Below, in pieces: positions 46,778 through 55,870 of a stretch of 60,000 nt of DNA. The notes beneath the pieces were generated by a model. That model saw only the letters and a program-made list of their open reading frames with translations. It ran no database searches and had not been told where the DNA came from. The number at the start of each line of letters is the position of its first letter. Positions within the stretch are counted from its first letter, which is position 1. Origin of the DNA: Takakia lepidozioides. Taxonomy: Eukaryota; Streptophyta; Takakiopsida; Takakiales; Takakiaceae. The position numbers and the translations under genes were made by a program. Where the stretch lies: positions 34,536,001-34,596,000 of the forward strand of contig CM060733.1 of the NCBI GenBank assembly GCA_030704615.1. Direction: 5' to 3'.

Positions 46778-47191
46778 ATGGAGGGTGATTCTGACCTCTA
46801 CAACACAGTGCTCCTCCCCCTTTTGTCTGGCTCCACTTCAGGCACACAGACTGATCGGATTCAAATTCGAAATGATGACGATCCCGAAGATAAGCAGGTC
46901 GACAACGACTTTTCATGTGAGTAAGTGCTAAACCCTCTTTGGGAGCCATACTCAATTTCTCAATAACATCAAAGTTACAGTAATAACTTTTTCAGGCTGT
47001 CTTTCAGGAAAGGCAGCGGTGGATCTTCAGGAGATACAGTCATTTCTGGCGAGTCTGTTTTCGACAGCCCCCTTTCCAATTTTCTGCTTCCTGTTTATGC
47101 CGAAGCAATGGCACTTCACGCGGCCGAGTCCCTATCCCCTGACTTTTTAGTGCCAGCCGTAGGTGTATCCAGCGTGAATCCGGTGTTCTAA
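46778..47191 (+). CDS. Small two-exon acidic protein inside MULE B
   Basis: Predicted exon 1 is 46778-46920 (ATG, MEGDSDLYNTVLLPLL) ending at GA|GTAAGT. Exon 2 is 47008-47191 after TTTCAG, ending PAVGVSSVNPVF and TAA. The joined frame is 108 codons, Asp/Ser-rich, with no recognised domain. Strong splice sites and an open joined frame support it. It is divergent from the transposase, the usual arrangement for a second ORF in Mutator-type elements, but function is unknown. Confidence 0.4.
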
Positions 47192-47996
47192 AATACTTAG
47201 ACTTAGATGCAGAGGAAGCGGGGATACATTGTACTGACTCTGAGTCAGACTGAACTATATTCTTTTAATATTCATTTCATACTATCTGGAAAACGTTGAA
47301 TCCCCTTCCTCCACCGTAGTTGTTCCTTTAGAACAAATAATAATCACAGAATCAACTTTCATTTAAATTGCAATATGTATGAATCCATCTCACAAACCTC
47401 CCTGACTCTTCTCATATCCATTGTGCATTCATGTACAGTGTATTCATGCGTGCTCCATTCATGAATTTTTTCCTTTGTTCAACATCCATTGTACATTCAT
47501 CCTCGGTACTCTTTAATCCACCCCACAAACCTTCCACACTCATTTCATATACGTTGTGCATTCGTCAAAAGTTTTGGTCATGCATCTTCCTGTCATGAAT
47601 TTTTGTCATTGCTCAACATCCATTATACATTCATCCATTTTACTCTTATCCATCCCTCATTCATCCATCTACATTCATTTTTCACACTCATCCATCTATT
47701 TATCATCCAACTGTACATTCATCCATCCTTTATTCAATGCCTTTTATTATGTCGTCCAGCTTGTTTCCGCGGTAAAGGGTGCCAATCCGCGGGAATACAC
47801 TCCACTTCTTTCTGGGCGCGTGGTGACGCGGCCTTCACGTGTGATGACGTGGAGTGAGCCCCGTGACGTGGCATTGGCGCAAGGTGACGTGGCGTGAGCG
47901 CAGTTGCGCTCACGCGCTCACGTGACCAGGCTCACACCGAGGCATCCCTGAAATTACTTATATCTGAATTCTAACTCGTCATTTTGTTTCGACGAG

Positions 47997-48388
47997 GACA
48001 AGGACGAAACTTCAATTGCAACTTCTGGGCTTCCCAACCCTGCAGTGTTGGCGCAATGTTCTGCACCGAGGAAGCGGAATAGGGCCCCCAAACCATTTCC
48101 ATCTCTTCTACAAATCGGTTCCACCGGAGAGAAGTCCTTCGTCAGAGACAAAGCAGACTCGAGGAAGAAAATGAATACCTCGGACATACCGGGTCTCGTC
48201 AAAACACGTCCATTGGGATGCCAAGCCCGCCAGCGAGACTTTCCAATAAGGCGACATCGGTATTATTCGATATCATTTCTCTACTTTTTTCTTTTTTCTG
48301 TTCGTTTGGTTATGCACTAATTAACTCCATCTTTTCTCAACAGGCGCGAATGCAGCACGATACCTTCATCAATTTTCCTCCGTATAAG
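47997..48388 (+). CDS. Downstream exons of the unknown gene interrupted by MULE B
   Basis: Exon 47997-48259 encodes a Lys/Arg-rich segment (PRKRNRAPKPFPSLLQIG, KADSRKKMNTSDIPGL). It ends at CATCG|GTATTA. The next exon 48344-48388 follows TCTCAACAG and ends at AAG|GTACTT. The first exon's acceptor (GACGAG|GACAAG) is weak. The basic stretch could be a nuclear localisation signal. No domain is recognised. Confidence 0.4.
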
Positions 48389-48673
48389 GTACTTTCTTGA
48401 ACCTCCACTTGGCAGTCGACGTCTTAGCAATATTCACCCTCATCTTGAAACATTCCAAGCCCACAACATTGTGCAGTATTTTGCCATTTTCTACACAATC
48501 GTGTTGATCTTCCATACACTCAATCATTCTGGGTCGTGGGTATTTTTCCTTTTAATGAACCTGCAACAGACATGTTTTTTATAAGAACGATGGCAAGAAT
48601 GTTTTCAAAGAACGAGACTGAAATACTGCCAACGAAACTTTCAGATAAAAAGGAAAGAAACTGGAATTCTCAC
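48389..48673. other. Gap between convergent genes
   Basis: Between the last plus-strand exon seen and the minus-strand gene. No open frame of interest; probably holds 3' ends or further small exons of both. Confidence 0.3.
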
Positions 48674-51600
48674 CAGATTGAGGAATGAGATTATATTGTC
48701 CCAGGTAGGCGAAGGCACCCCAGTGTATCCTCTCTTTCGACTCTGCATCATCGACAGCCAACCCTCATTAACAATTTTCATCTCTCCAGCCGAATCAGAA
48801 CGGGAAGGGTGTGGCTTGGCATCGAACACGCACTGAACAGTGCGGGTATATCTTCCAGCAGTAAAGTCCTGCCTACTCTCCATCTCCTTTTCTTTCTCCT
48901 TCCCCTTGTCCTTTTCCTTCTCTTTGGACTTGTCTTTGTCCTTTGGCTTTGCTGGTGAGATGGCTATGACATCAACAGCCTTGTCTTTTGGTTTGCGGCC
49001 CGCCTTCTTTCCCTTCTGCGGCGTTCCCTGAGCATCAGGCTCCTTGGCAGCCAATGTTGCTATGTTTCGTTGGTACTCTTCGTCAGTCAAAGGCACCAAC
49101 ATCTCAGCGTTATTGTTCAAGTATTTCATATGTTGTTCTTGAAAGGTCGTGTGCTCCGGTGGGCAGTCAAGGTACCACCCACAGTCTCTGAAGTGAGAAG
49201 GACTCCAGTCCTTCAATATCCCTGCAGTATACATGGTTGGATCGTTTGCAGGGTCCGACCACATGTCAAGATAGTCTGGAATTCCGCTCAGGTGATTTCC
49301 TTCCATAAGCACATATTTCGTGTACCTGAAAAAAAGGAGATAAATCCCAACCCACAAAAGCGCTCAGTGAGTAAGATGCAAGTAGAACAGAATGAAAAAA
49401 ACATAGATTGAAATGGCTCTAAGAACTGCTCCAAGGACCTTTCAGGACCACACGACTGCTCCAGATGTGAATGTCGTCAACGCCATTCAAAACATTCCAT
49501 TCAATGATACTGTAAATACACCCTAATCCAGGTGAATGCAAACTATCGTTTTGGAATGACACAGACATAGAAATGAATGTCGTCAACGACATTCACTTTG
49601 TATTTGTGAATACACTCCTAATCAAGCCTAATTATTCCTCAGATGAAGCAAAATCAAAGGATGGAAATCATAAACTCGAGTAAGGTAGTCTGTAGTCCCT
49701 TCGGTGTTAATCACTACTTGAACCAATGCAGCAAGAACTGGCAGAGGCAGCTGAGAAGGGAAAATCCGAATATTACCGCACTACACCAGAGGAACTAAGG
49801 ACATCAAAGGGTGTGGAAGCTGCAATAAAGAAGGAGTTTGAAATGCGAAGAACCAAATTGATGTCCGCCTTCGGAAAGCAGCTTAGAATAGTAGATCTTG
49901 TACTCAATTTACTTTTCTACAGACTCGGGCTTACCGCATACATGTACTCTAGAAACGCCTCTTGTGTCAAAGAATACCAAGTGCCTGCAGCTCTTCCTGT
50001 TTCGCACTTCTTGATTATATTGGGTGGAAGTACTGTCCGAAAATCATCCAGCTTCATCAGACCAATCCTCTGAATTCGGAATAGTGTGTGGACCAAGCTT
50101 GTTGTCACATGCGATTTCTCTGTCGATCTGCAAAAACATTGGAAACATTGCAGTCCTTAACACTATTTTTTGGGGATTAATAAGACACTACAGAGGGAAT
50201 AAAATCTCCTGGATGACTTACTTGTTCACGTCGTGCATAGCTGTAAGAAGCCTAGCGATGTCGTTTCCAGGATCCAAAACCATTGCCTCCACAGCAACAT
50301 GCTTGTCTTTGTCTTTCGCATGGTGTTTCTGAATGTATCCCATCCATGCCAGCAATCGGTGGTTGCTGTCCCAGACGTAGAACATGTGGTTGCAGAATTG
50401 CTGGGTGTTCTTTCCCATCATGAGGCCCAGCTCGAACTCCTCATTGGCATCTTTCCAGCACTCATCCCAGTTATCACTGATCTCTGGAGACACTAATGTG
50501 CTTTTCCCATTTATATCCGTCAGTGACACATAAAAAAACTTGTGCACCAAGTCTATATCCATGCACAAAATCACTCTCCAATTTTGTTATGTCATGGGAA
50601 AGAGGTGGACGCACAACAGGCATAGATATCATCCGGCACAGAGGGATGTCCAGACGCCCTCCAGATACGAGCATGTCCCTTATAACCTCCTGAGAGTTTA
50701 CCTTCTGGAATGACATGAGTTCTTTCACCTTGTCAAGGTAGTGCACTTCAGATTCATCTGCTTCATCTGTATTCTCTGAGCTTTTTCCGGACTCGTCCCC
50801 ATCTCCAGATCATTTCCCCTCTGATCCTGTAGGCTTCAACCTCACAATTTTCTGCACGATGTCATTCAATTCTGACTGAGTAATTTGCAAATAGTGAACG
50901 GCGGTAACGACCATCATTCTGTCTCAAAGAAACTCACTATGAATGGTGTGAAACAATTCAGCACAATCTACACAAGCAAAGCTGATCCTGCCGTATTCAA
51001 AACAAAAGCGAAAGCGATAGCGAACGGCGTTAACGACAATCACAAAAGATAAGGACCTGCCAGATCGATGTTGTGTAATGACATCTATGTGTAAGTGATT
51101 GGCGGCAACGACATTCAGTATAGTTTAGGGCGGACAGTAAGTGCAGATTATTCAGATTGACTCCATTGTGATTACCGTCGCCAGCATGGGAAGAGGAAGG
51201 ACTGCTTGAAAGACAATCAGACATACTGTATGATCTGAACAACGATGATTGACGGTATGCCGACCCTCACTCTCTCTTCAAACACATAGGTACATAAATC
51301 TCATGAGGAGAATCGAATGGCGTCAACGACGCTCGCAATTCAGTAGACTTCAATCACATGTTCCTGCTAAAGAAGGGAAGAGGAAGGACTCCTTGAAAGG
51401 CAATCAGACAGACTGTATGATCTGAACAACAGTGAATGATGGTACCGATAGTCACCCACTCATTGTGCGGTAAACCCTTAGCAGAGGAATAGAAAGTAAA
51501 TCACCGTTGTGATGGTCGATAGCGACAATCCCTGTCTGGGACATTCCACTCAATCTCTACGCAGATCTTCAACAATGAAATGTAAGTTAGAGAAAACTTA

Positions 51601-51997
51601 CTGGCGCCTTCTTAGGTTTTGAAATTGGATCCCCTTCTGCAGCTTTCCTCTTCCCTCTCATATCTGCTGGAATTTCTGTCTGCTCTAGGGTTTCTCGACC
51701 TTCTCCCGGTTCGGCGTTCCGCGTGCTTCCACCTCCTTCAGTGTCCCTGCGAATCATCTCTGCATCCACAGGCTGGCGCACTCTTATCGCCGACTGTGTC
51801 ACAGCCGCTGCCTCAGTCTCCGTCTGCTCTTGTGAATCAGTCTCCGCGTTCACATGCTGCCTTGGCCCTGTGTTCTCCAACAAACGACGCCTCGTCATTT
51901 GCTCTCTTGCTCTGCGTCTCTCTCTAAGGGAAGTAAAATAAAGAGACTTTCTTCTCTTTCGTATTGTAGAAGGAACCCTCTCCAGCTTGACTACCAC
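48674..51997 (-). pseudogene. Unrecognised multi-exon gene
   Basis: Exon-like segments on the minus strand: 51997-51599 (Arg/Glu-rich, RRRAREQMTRRRLLENTG, basic end KPKKAP), 50746-50220 (VHGYRLGAQ, then YVSLTDINGKSTLVSPEISD, FCNHMFYVWDSNHRLLAWMG), 50130-49917 (DDFRTVLPPNIIKKCETGRA) and 49327-48674 (YVLMEGNHLSGIPDYLDMWS, then a Lys/Asp/Glu low-complexity stretch KPKDKDKSKEKEKDKGKEKE). The last exon has clean splice sites (TTTTTCAG and GTGAGA). The frame changes at a run of seven T on the minus strand near 50531-50537, so it is damaged or misassembled there. I recognise no family. Its introns hold repeated short palindromes. Confidence 0.45.
49469..51460. repeat. Dispersed ~20-bp palindromes in introns
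   Basis: GAATGTCGTCAACGACATTC and variants recur at 49469-49488, 49575-49594, about 50895-50920, 51020-51043, 51096-51117 and 51315-51334, with weaker matches near 51170 and 51440. Each is a near-perfect inverted repeat around a TCAA centre. They lie only in non-coding parts of the minus-strand gene. Confidence 0.6.
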
Positions 51998-52094
51998 TCT
52001 ATCTCTAAGCGCGAAAAGTAGAAAAACGCAGTGACTCCCGATTTCTTGCGAGATTGCCTGCGTTGTTGCTTGTCTCTAGAAGCATCGGATTCCC

Positions 52095-52487
52095 TCCATC
52101 AACATCACTCTTTAAGATAATAGTCGAGCCAGGGGCACCCCAAGCTATGGGGACTCCACCCCACAACAACCTATACCCCTACATAAGCACACTCAGATTC
52201 TAAAGCATGAAGGAGCTCGGTCGCGCAGGCTCAACTCGAGAGAGATGAGCTGCACGACTGACGCTCTCGTGAAGATAAGACGGTTCAGGTGTCAAACTAA
52301 ACTTGACACCTAATTTAACACTTGACCTAAATCCAAGTGTTAAAGACAAATAACTAGCTTTATTCTAGTTAGTTTCACACTGTGCTTATTTAACTTGACA
52401 GCTGTCGTGCGCATACGTATCGCTACACAATTACATCGTTGTCCAAACCACACCACACATATATGCACAATAAAGTAGTCTGCCACA
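52095..52487 (-). repeat. 3' LTR of gypsy copy 2, truncated
   Basis: In element orientation it begins TGTGGCAGAC after the same polypurine tract (AGGGGGGCGA) as copy 1 and runs through the GACAGCTGTC palindrome. Similarity to the other LTRs fades near 52095, and unrelated sequence of the neighbouring gene follows. So the last ~60 bp of the LTR are missing or strongly diverged, and no target duplication can be read. Confidence 0.7.
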
Positions 52488-52746
52488 ATCGCCCCCCTAG
52501 CTGGTGGATAGGTCCCTCTAACTCCAGATAGCTACAAGATGTAATAGCCACAACCGTACTAAGTCCTCTATCACTGTCCCTATTGTACTCAAACTCTATT
52601 GACCAAGAGGCCGGGTACAAGAGTAGCCCCATCGTTAGTCGCCGTCTTGCAATCTGTGAACTTGAGCCAGGACCTCGTGTATTCAAGGTCTCCTGTAGCT
52701 GGGCCTTGCGTTGCTTGTTAGCCTTCCATGGTTGTATCCACTCCCA

Positions 52747-53928
52747 CTATCCAATGCAATGTAGACATAACCAATCCCCATCCGGAACCATCTCAAGAGG
52801 TGGAGTCAAGCATCCCATATGCCAGCCTCTAGAGCATCGATCACACACCAGCATGGTGGCTGCCCCTCTAGCAGACCCACACAACATGCACCTCAAACTT
52901 GCAGATACCACTGCCAGGTTTGGGTCAATCCTGCCATCGACATTCGGAAGGTGACATGGCGCACAATTACGCACATGGTCCTTCCAAGTTATGCCATCCC
53001 GACCCTCCAAGACCAAGACGCCTGAGGGCAAGACCTCTCGAACCCTCAAAATAACACGTCCTACAGTCACATCCAAGGTCGTAGGAGCAGTCTGCTGCAG
53101 ATAGACATAGTCACTAGGGTTGAATCTCCGAACCCCAGGACGATAGCCCCCACCACGTATGGTAGCATACCTCAACGTATCATGGTGTTGTGCAATGGCA
53201 AGGTTCTCGAAAGCCATGGGCATGACTTTCTTGAACAACTCTGCACGCTGCTCACATGCACGTGCCCACACGTCTGGATCGTCAAGGTTAAGAATTGTAG
53301 CAGCTTCTCTGCAAATGGATATAGGCAAATCCGGCTCTCGGCCGAAGAGAAGAAAGTATGGTGAGAAGGAGGCAAGTGATGCTTGCTTGCTGAACCTGTA
53401 GCCCATGGCTAACCAGGGTAACTGAAGGTCCCAATCTCTTAGGTGTCCCTTCTGCAAGCCATACTTGCGCAAACCCCTCTTTACTGTCTGAACAACTCTC
53501 TCTGCCAAGCCATCGGCCTCAGGATGATCCCAAGAAGTGGTGCGGTGGTCTATCAAGGCCTTGTCACACAAAGCCTGAAACTCCCCCGAGAACTCTCTCC
53601 CTTGGTCCGTGAGTACCTCAGCTGGAGCACCGAATCGGCTAAGCACACAATCCAAGAATGCATACGCAGCTCCCTCACTAGCCTTATCAGGCAATGGAAC
53701 CAACTCAATCCACTTGGAGAAGTGCTCCACCATCACCAACACGTACTTGTTGTGGCGCATGGTCAGTGGCAATGGCCCTGCGAAGTCAAGACTCCACCTG
53801 TAGCCCAATCCCATGATCGGAAGATGGTGCAATTGTGGAGTAGGGGCGTTGAATGAAGCACGCACCCTGTCATACACCATGCACCTAGCCACAAATTGTT
53901 GCACCTTGTGTGCATACCACGCCACCAA
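52747..53928 (-). CDS. Integrase core with C-terminal PHD finger (copy 2)
   Basis: A 393-codon frame. It starts within the N-terminal zinc domain, where the last Cys is changed (CMVYDR against CMVCDR in copy 1). The complete DDE core follows: SLDFAGPLP, VLTDQGREF and DHPEADGLAERV, about residues 45-170. A C-terminal DNA-binding part (GVRRFNPSDYVYLQQ) comes next. The last ~50 residues form a C4-H-C3 PHD finger: CMLC, CDRC, GWHMGC and CLHC, with the Trp before the last Cys pair (GDWLCLHC) that is typical of PHD fingers. PHD fingers read histone H3 tails, so this probably plays the targeting role that a chromodomain plays in chromoviruses. That role is inferred; the domain is directly visible. 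Confidence 0.9.
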   Translation of the reverse strand: MVAWYAHKVQQFVARCMVYDRVRASFNAPTPQLHHLPIMGLGYRWSLDFAGPLPLTMRHNKYVLVMVEHFSKWIELVPLPDKASEGAAYAFLDCVLSRFGAPAEVLTDQGREFSGEFQALCDKALIDHRTTSWDHPEADGLAERVVQTVKRGLRKYGLQKGHLRDWDLQLPWLAMGYRFSKQASLASFSPYFLLFGREPDLPISICREAATILNLDDPDVWARACEQRAELFKKVMPMAFENLAIAQHHDTLRYATIRGGGYRPGVRRFNPSDYVYLQQTAPTTLDVTVGRVILRVREVLPSGVLVLEGRDGITWKDHVRNCAPCHLPNVDGRIDPNLAVVSASLRCMLCGSARGAATMLVCDRCSRGWHMGCLTPPLEMVPDGDWLCLHCIG

Positions 53929-54251
53929 TACTGCCCCTGCAGTAGACTATGAGTGCGTCGCACCCCAAAATGCCCCAACTCCTCATGGGCATGCCGCACT
54001 AACCGTGCCCACTGTGTTGGGTGAGGCACAATCCTCACTCGACCATCCTCCCACACTCAGAGCAGGTGTGTCCCCTCCCACTTGAACCTCTTGGCTCGTT
54101 GTAGGATCCGATCCCTCTCCTTGGCAGTCACAGTGGCTGCAGTGTATCCAGTGCGGAGGTAGTCCAACACAATTGAATCCTCATGTATATCTTTGGCGCC
54201 ACCTTGCTCATTGCTGGCCTCAGGGTCCTCAGACACTTGATCTACAGTCAT
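53763..54251 (-). pseudogene. Integrase N-terminal part (copy 2)
   Basis: The frames 54251-54057 and 54056-53763 hold the linker from RNase H (AKERDRILQRAKRFKWEGTH) and the first half of the HHCC zinc domain (HAHEELGHFGVRRTHSLLQG). A TGA near 54058 and a small deletion near 53915 separate it from the core frame at 53928-52747. Confidence 0.75.
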
Positions 54252-54269
54252 CCCTGTTGCAGGTCCAAC

Positions 54270-54794
54270 CTAGCCTTCCGCTGCCAAGATACACAGAAAT
54301 GCAGATGCATGCCATCCGGGCACCATCTCCTCGTTCGTCTCACCATGCCACCGAGCTCCAGTGTCATCCTGTTGGCTCGTGCATGGATTGCGACTCAACC
54401 CATCTGCATTGCGATTGACCAAACCCGGTCGATGCACCACCTGAAAGTCATACTCTTGAAGGATGAGTGCCCACCGTGCAAGCTTCCCCGTAAGTTTGTC
54501 TGACTCCATCAACCACTTGAGTGGTTGGTGATCCATGACAAGGGTGAAGAGATTGCCGTATAGATAGCACCTGAAGTGTGCCACGGCCCACACTGCAGCT
54601 AAGCATTCTCCCTCATATGAGCTATACTTAGACTCTGCAACGTTGTTCGATCGGCTAGCATAAGCCACTACGAACTCTCTTCCCTCATCATCCACCTGTG
54701 TGAGCACCGCTCCAAGCCCCAGCATGCTCCAATCTGTATGCAGCTGAAAAGGACGCCCCCTGATAGGTCGTCTCAAGATGGGCGCCGAGGTCAA
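54270..54794 (-). pseudogene. Gypsy RNase H (copy 2)
   Basis: One frame of 174 codons with HTDWSMLGLGAVLTQVDD, YEGECLAAVWA and VMDHQPLKWLM (Thr to Met before the Asp relative to copy 1). The catalytic Asp and Glu residues are kept. The frame runs on past RNase H into the linker to the integrase (VNRNADGLSRNPC). Confidence 0.8.
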
Positions 54795-54871
54795 CCTCGC
54801 CTTGAGCTCTTGAAAAGCTTGTTCTTGCTCATCTTCCTACTGCCACTCCTGGTCCACCTTGGTCAGCTTGG

Positions 54872-55870
54872 TTAGAGCCTTTGCAATGGCACTAAATCCT
54901 TAACAAACCGTCTATAATAGTTTGCTAACCCCATGAAAGCTCGAACTCGGCTCACATCCGTGGGGCGTGGAACCTGTGCAATGGACTCTACCTTAGTCTG
55001 CTGTACCCCCAATCCTCCAGGATATATCATGTGACCCAGATACTCAATCTGGTTGTGGAAAAACTTGCACTTTCCCGGATGTAACTTCAATCTGTGCGCC
55101 CTCAAGCACTCAAATACCCCCTGAAGGTGTCTCTCATGCTCTTCCACCGTAGCACTAAAGATGATGATGTCATCTATGTAGCACCGAGCAAACTCCACCC
55201 CTGCTAGAATCCTGTCCATGACTCTCTGAAACTCTGCCGGAGCGTTCTTAAGCCCAAATGGTAAGAACCGCCACTGGTATAGGCAATCCTTCCCGTGCTC
55301 ATTGATCCCCCAGAATGCCGTCTTTTGCTTATCCGCCTCCTTGATCGGCAACTGGTGATATCCGGATCGTAAATCCAACGTGCTAAAGACCTTGGCATGC
55401 CCAATGGCATCAAAGATCTCCTCTGGTGTTGGCATGGCATACCTATCGGACTTGGTCTGACGATTTACATGCCGGTAATCACCGCATATACGTCTCTCCG
55501 TCCAATTGCCAAAGACATCCTTCTTGGCTGGCATCACTGTGGCTGAAGCATACTCTCCCCCAGATAGCTCCACCAAACCAACCTCCCAAAGGTCCTGAGT
55601 TCTCATCTGAATCAAGGACCTCTCCATGTCACTGTATCTATAGGGTCTCCGAAAGATTGGCGTGTCAGTAGCCAATTCAATGCAAATCTCTTGACCCTTC
55701 AGTGCTCCTAAGTCCTTCAAACTGAAGGCAAAGCAGTTCATGTAAGCCCTCAAGAACCGCCGTATACGTCGTCTCTCTCCTCCGGTGACTATAGGTCCAA
55801 CATCAGGCTCCCAGTTGTCCTCCGTGACTGCAACCTTGAGTCCAGCAGGCTGTCCGTGACAATGTCTCAC
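54872..55870 (-). CDS. Gypsy reverse transcriptase (copy 2)
   Basis: A 332-codon frame covers the whole palm and fingers: RPYRYSDMERSLIQ, FSTLDLRSGYHQLPIKEADK, FLPFGLKNAPAEFQRVMD, CYIDDIIIFSATVEEH and GHMIYPGGLGVQQTKVESI up to NYYRRFVKD. The catalytic YIDD is intact. The frame breaks near 54890 before the rest of the connection domain. It overlaps the methyltransferase frame by 68 bp in another phase; in copy 1 the two are in the same phase, so copy 2 has a small indel here (near 55850). Confidence 0.85.
   Translation of the reverse strand: MRHCHGQPAGLKVAVTEDNWEPDVGPIVTGGERRRIRRFLRAYMNCFAFSLKDLGALKGQEICIELATDTPIFRRPYRYSDMERSLIQMRTQDLWEVGLVELSGGEYASATVMPAKKDVFGNWTERRICGDYRHVNRQTKSDRYAMPTPEEIFDAIGHAKVFSTLDLRSGYHQLPIKEADKQKTAFWGINEHGKDCLYQWRFLPFGLKNAPAEFQRVMDRILAGVEFARCYIDDIIIFSATVEEHERHLQGVFECLRAHRLKLHPGKCKFFHNQIEYLGHMIYPGGLGVQQTKVESIAQVPRPTDVSRVRAFMGLANYYRRFVKDLVPLQRL

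Larger units (their letters stand above)
43888..47950. mobile_element. MULE-like element B with transposase
   Basis: A 4063-bp insertion is flanked by a perfect 10-bp duplication (AAATTACTTA at 43878-43887 and 47951-47960). Its ends are imperfect inverted repeats (CAACGACGCAATGGCGTGAGC against CAGGGATGCCTCGGTGTGAGC). Subterminal GACGTGGCGTGAGC motifs match MULE A. It sits within the intron of a plus-strand gene. It carries a transposase on the minus strand and a small two-exon ORF on the plus strand. The stretch 47400-47760 is rich in ATTCATCC repeats and has no gene. Confidence 0.8.

Noticed and set aside
52423-52686. Extra small ORF after the integrase-PHD stop in copy 2
   Set aside because: It lies in the 3' untranslated part and runs into the LTR; copy 1 does not keep the frame.
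53443-53856. Plus-strand 137-codon frame over the integrase
   Set aside because: Antisense shadow of the conserved integrase core.
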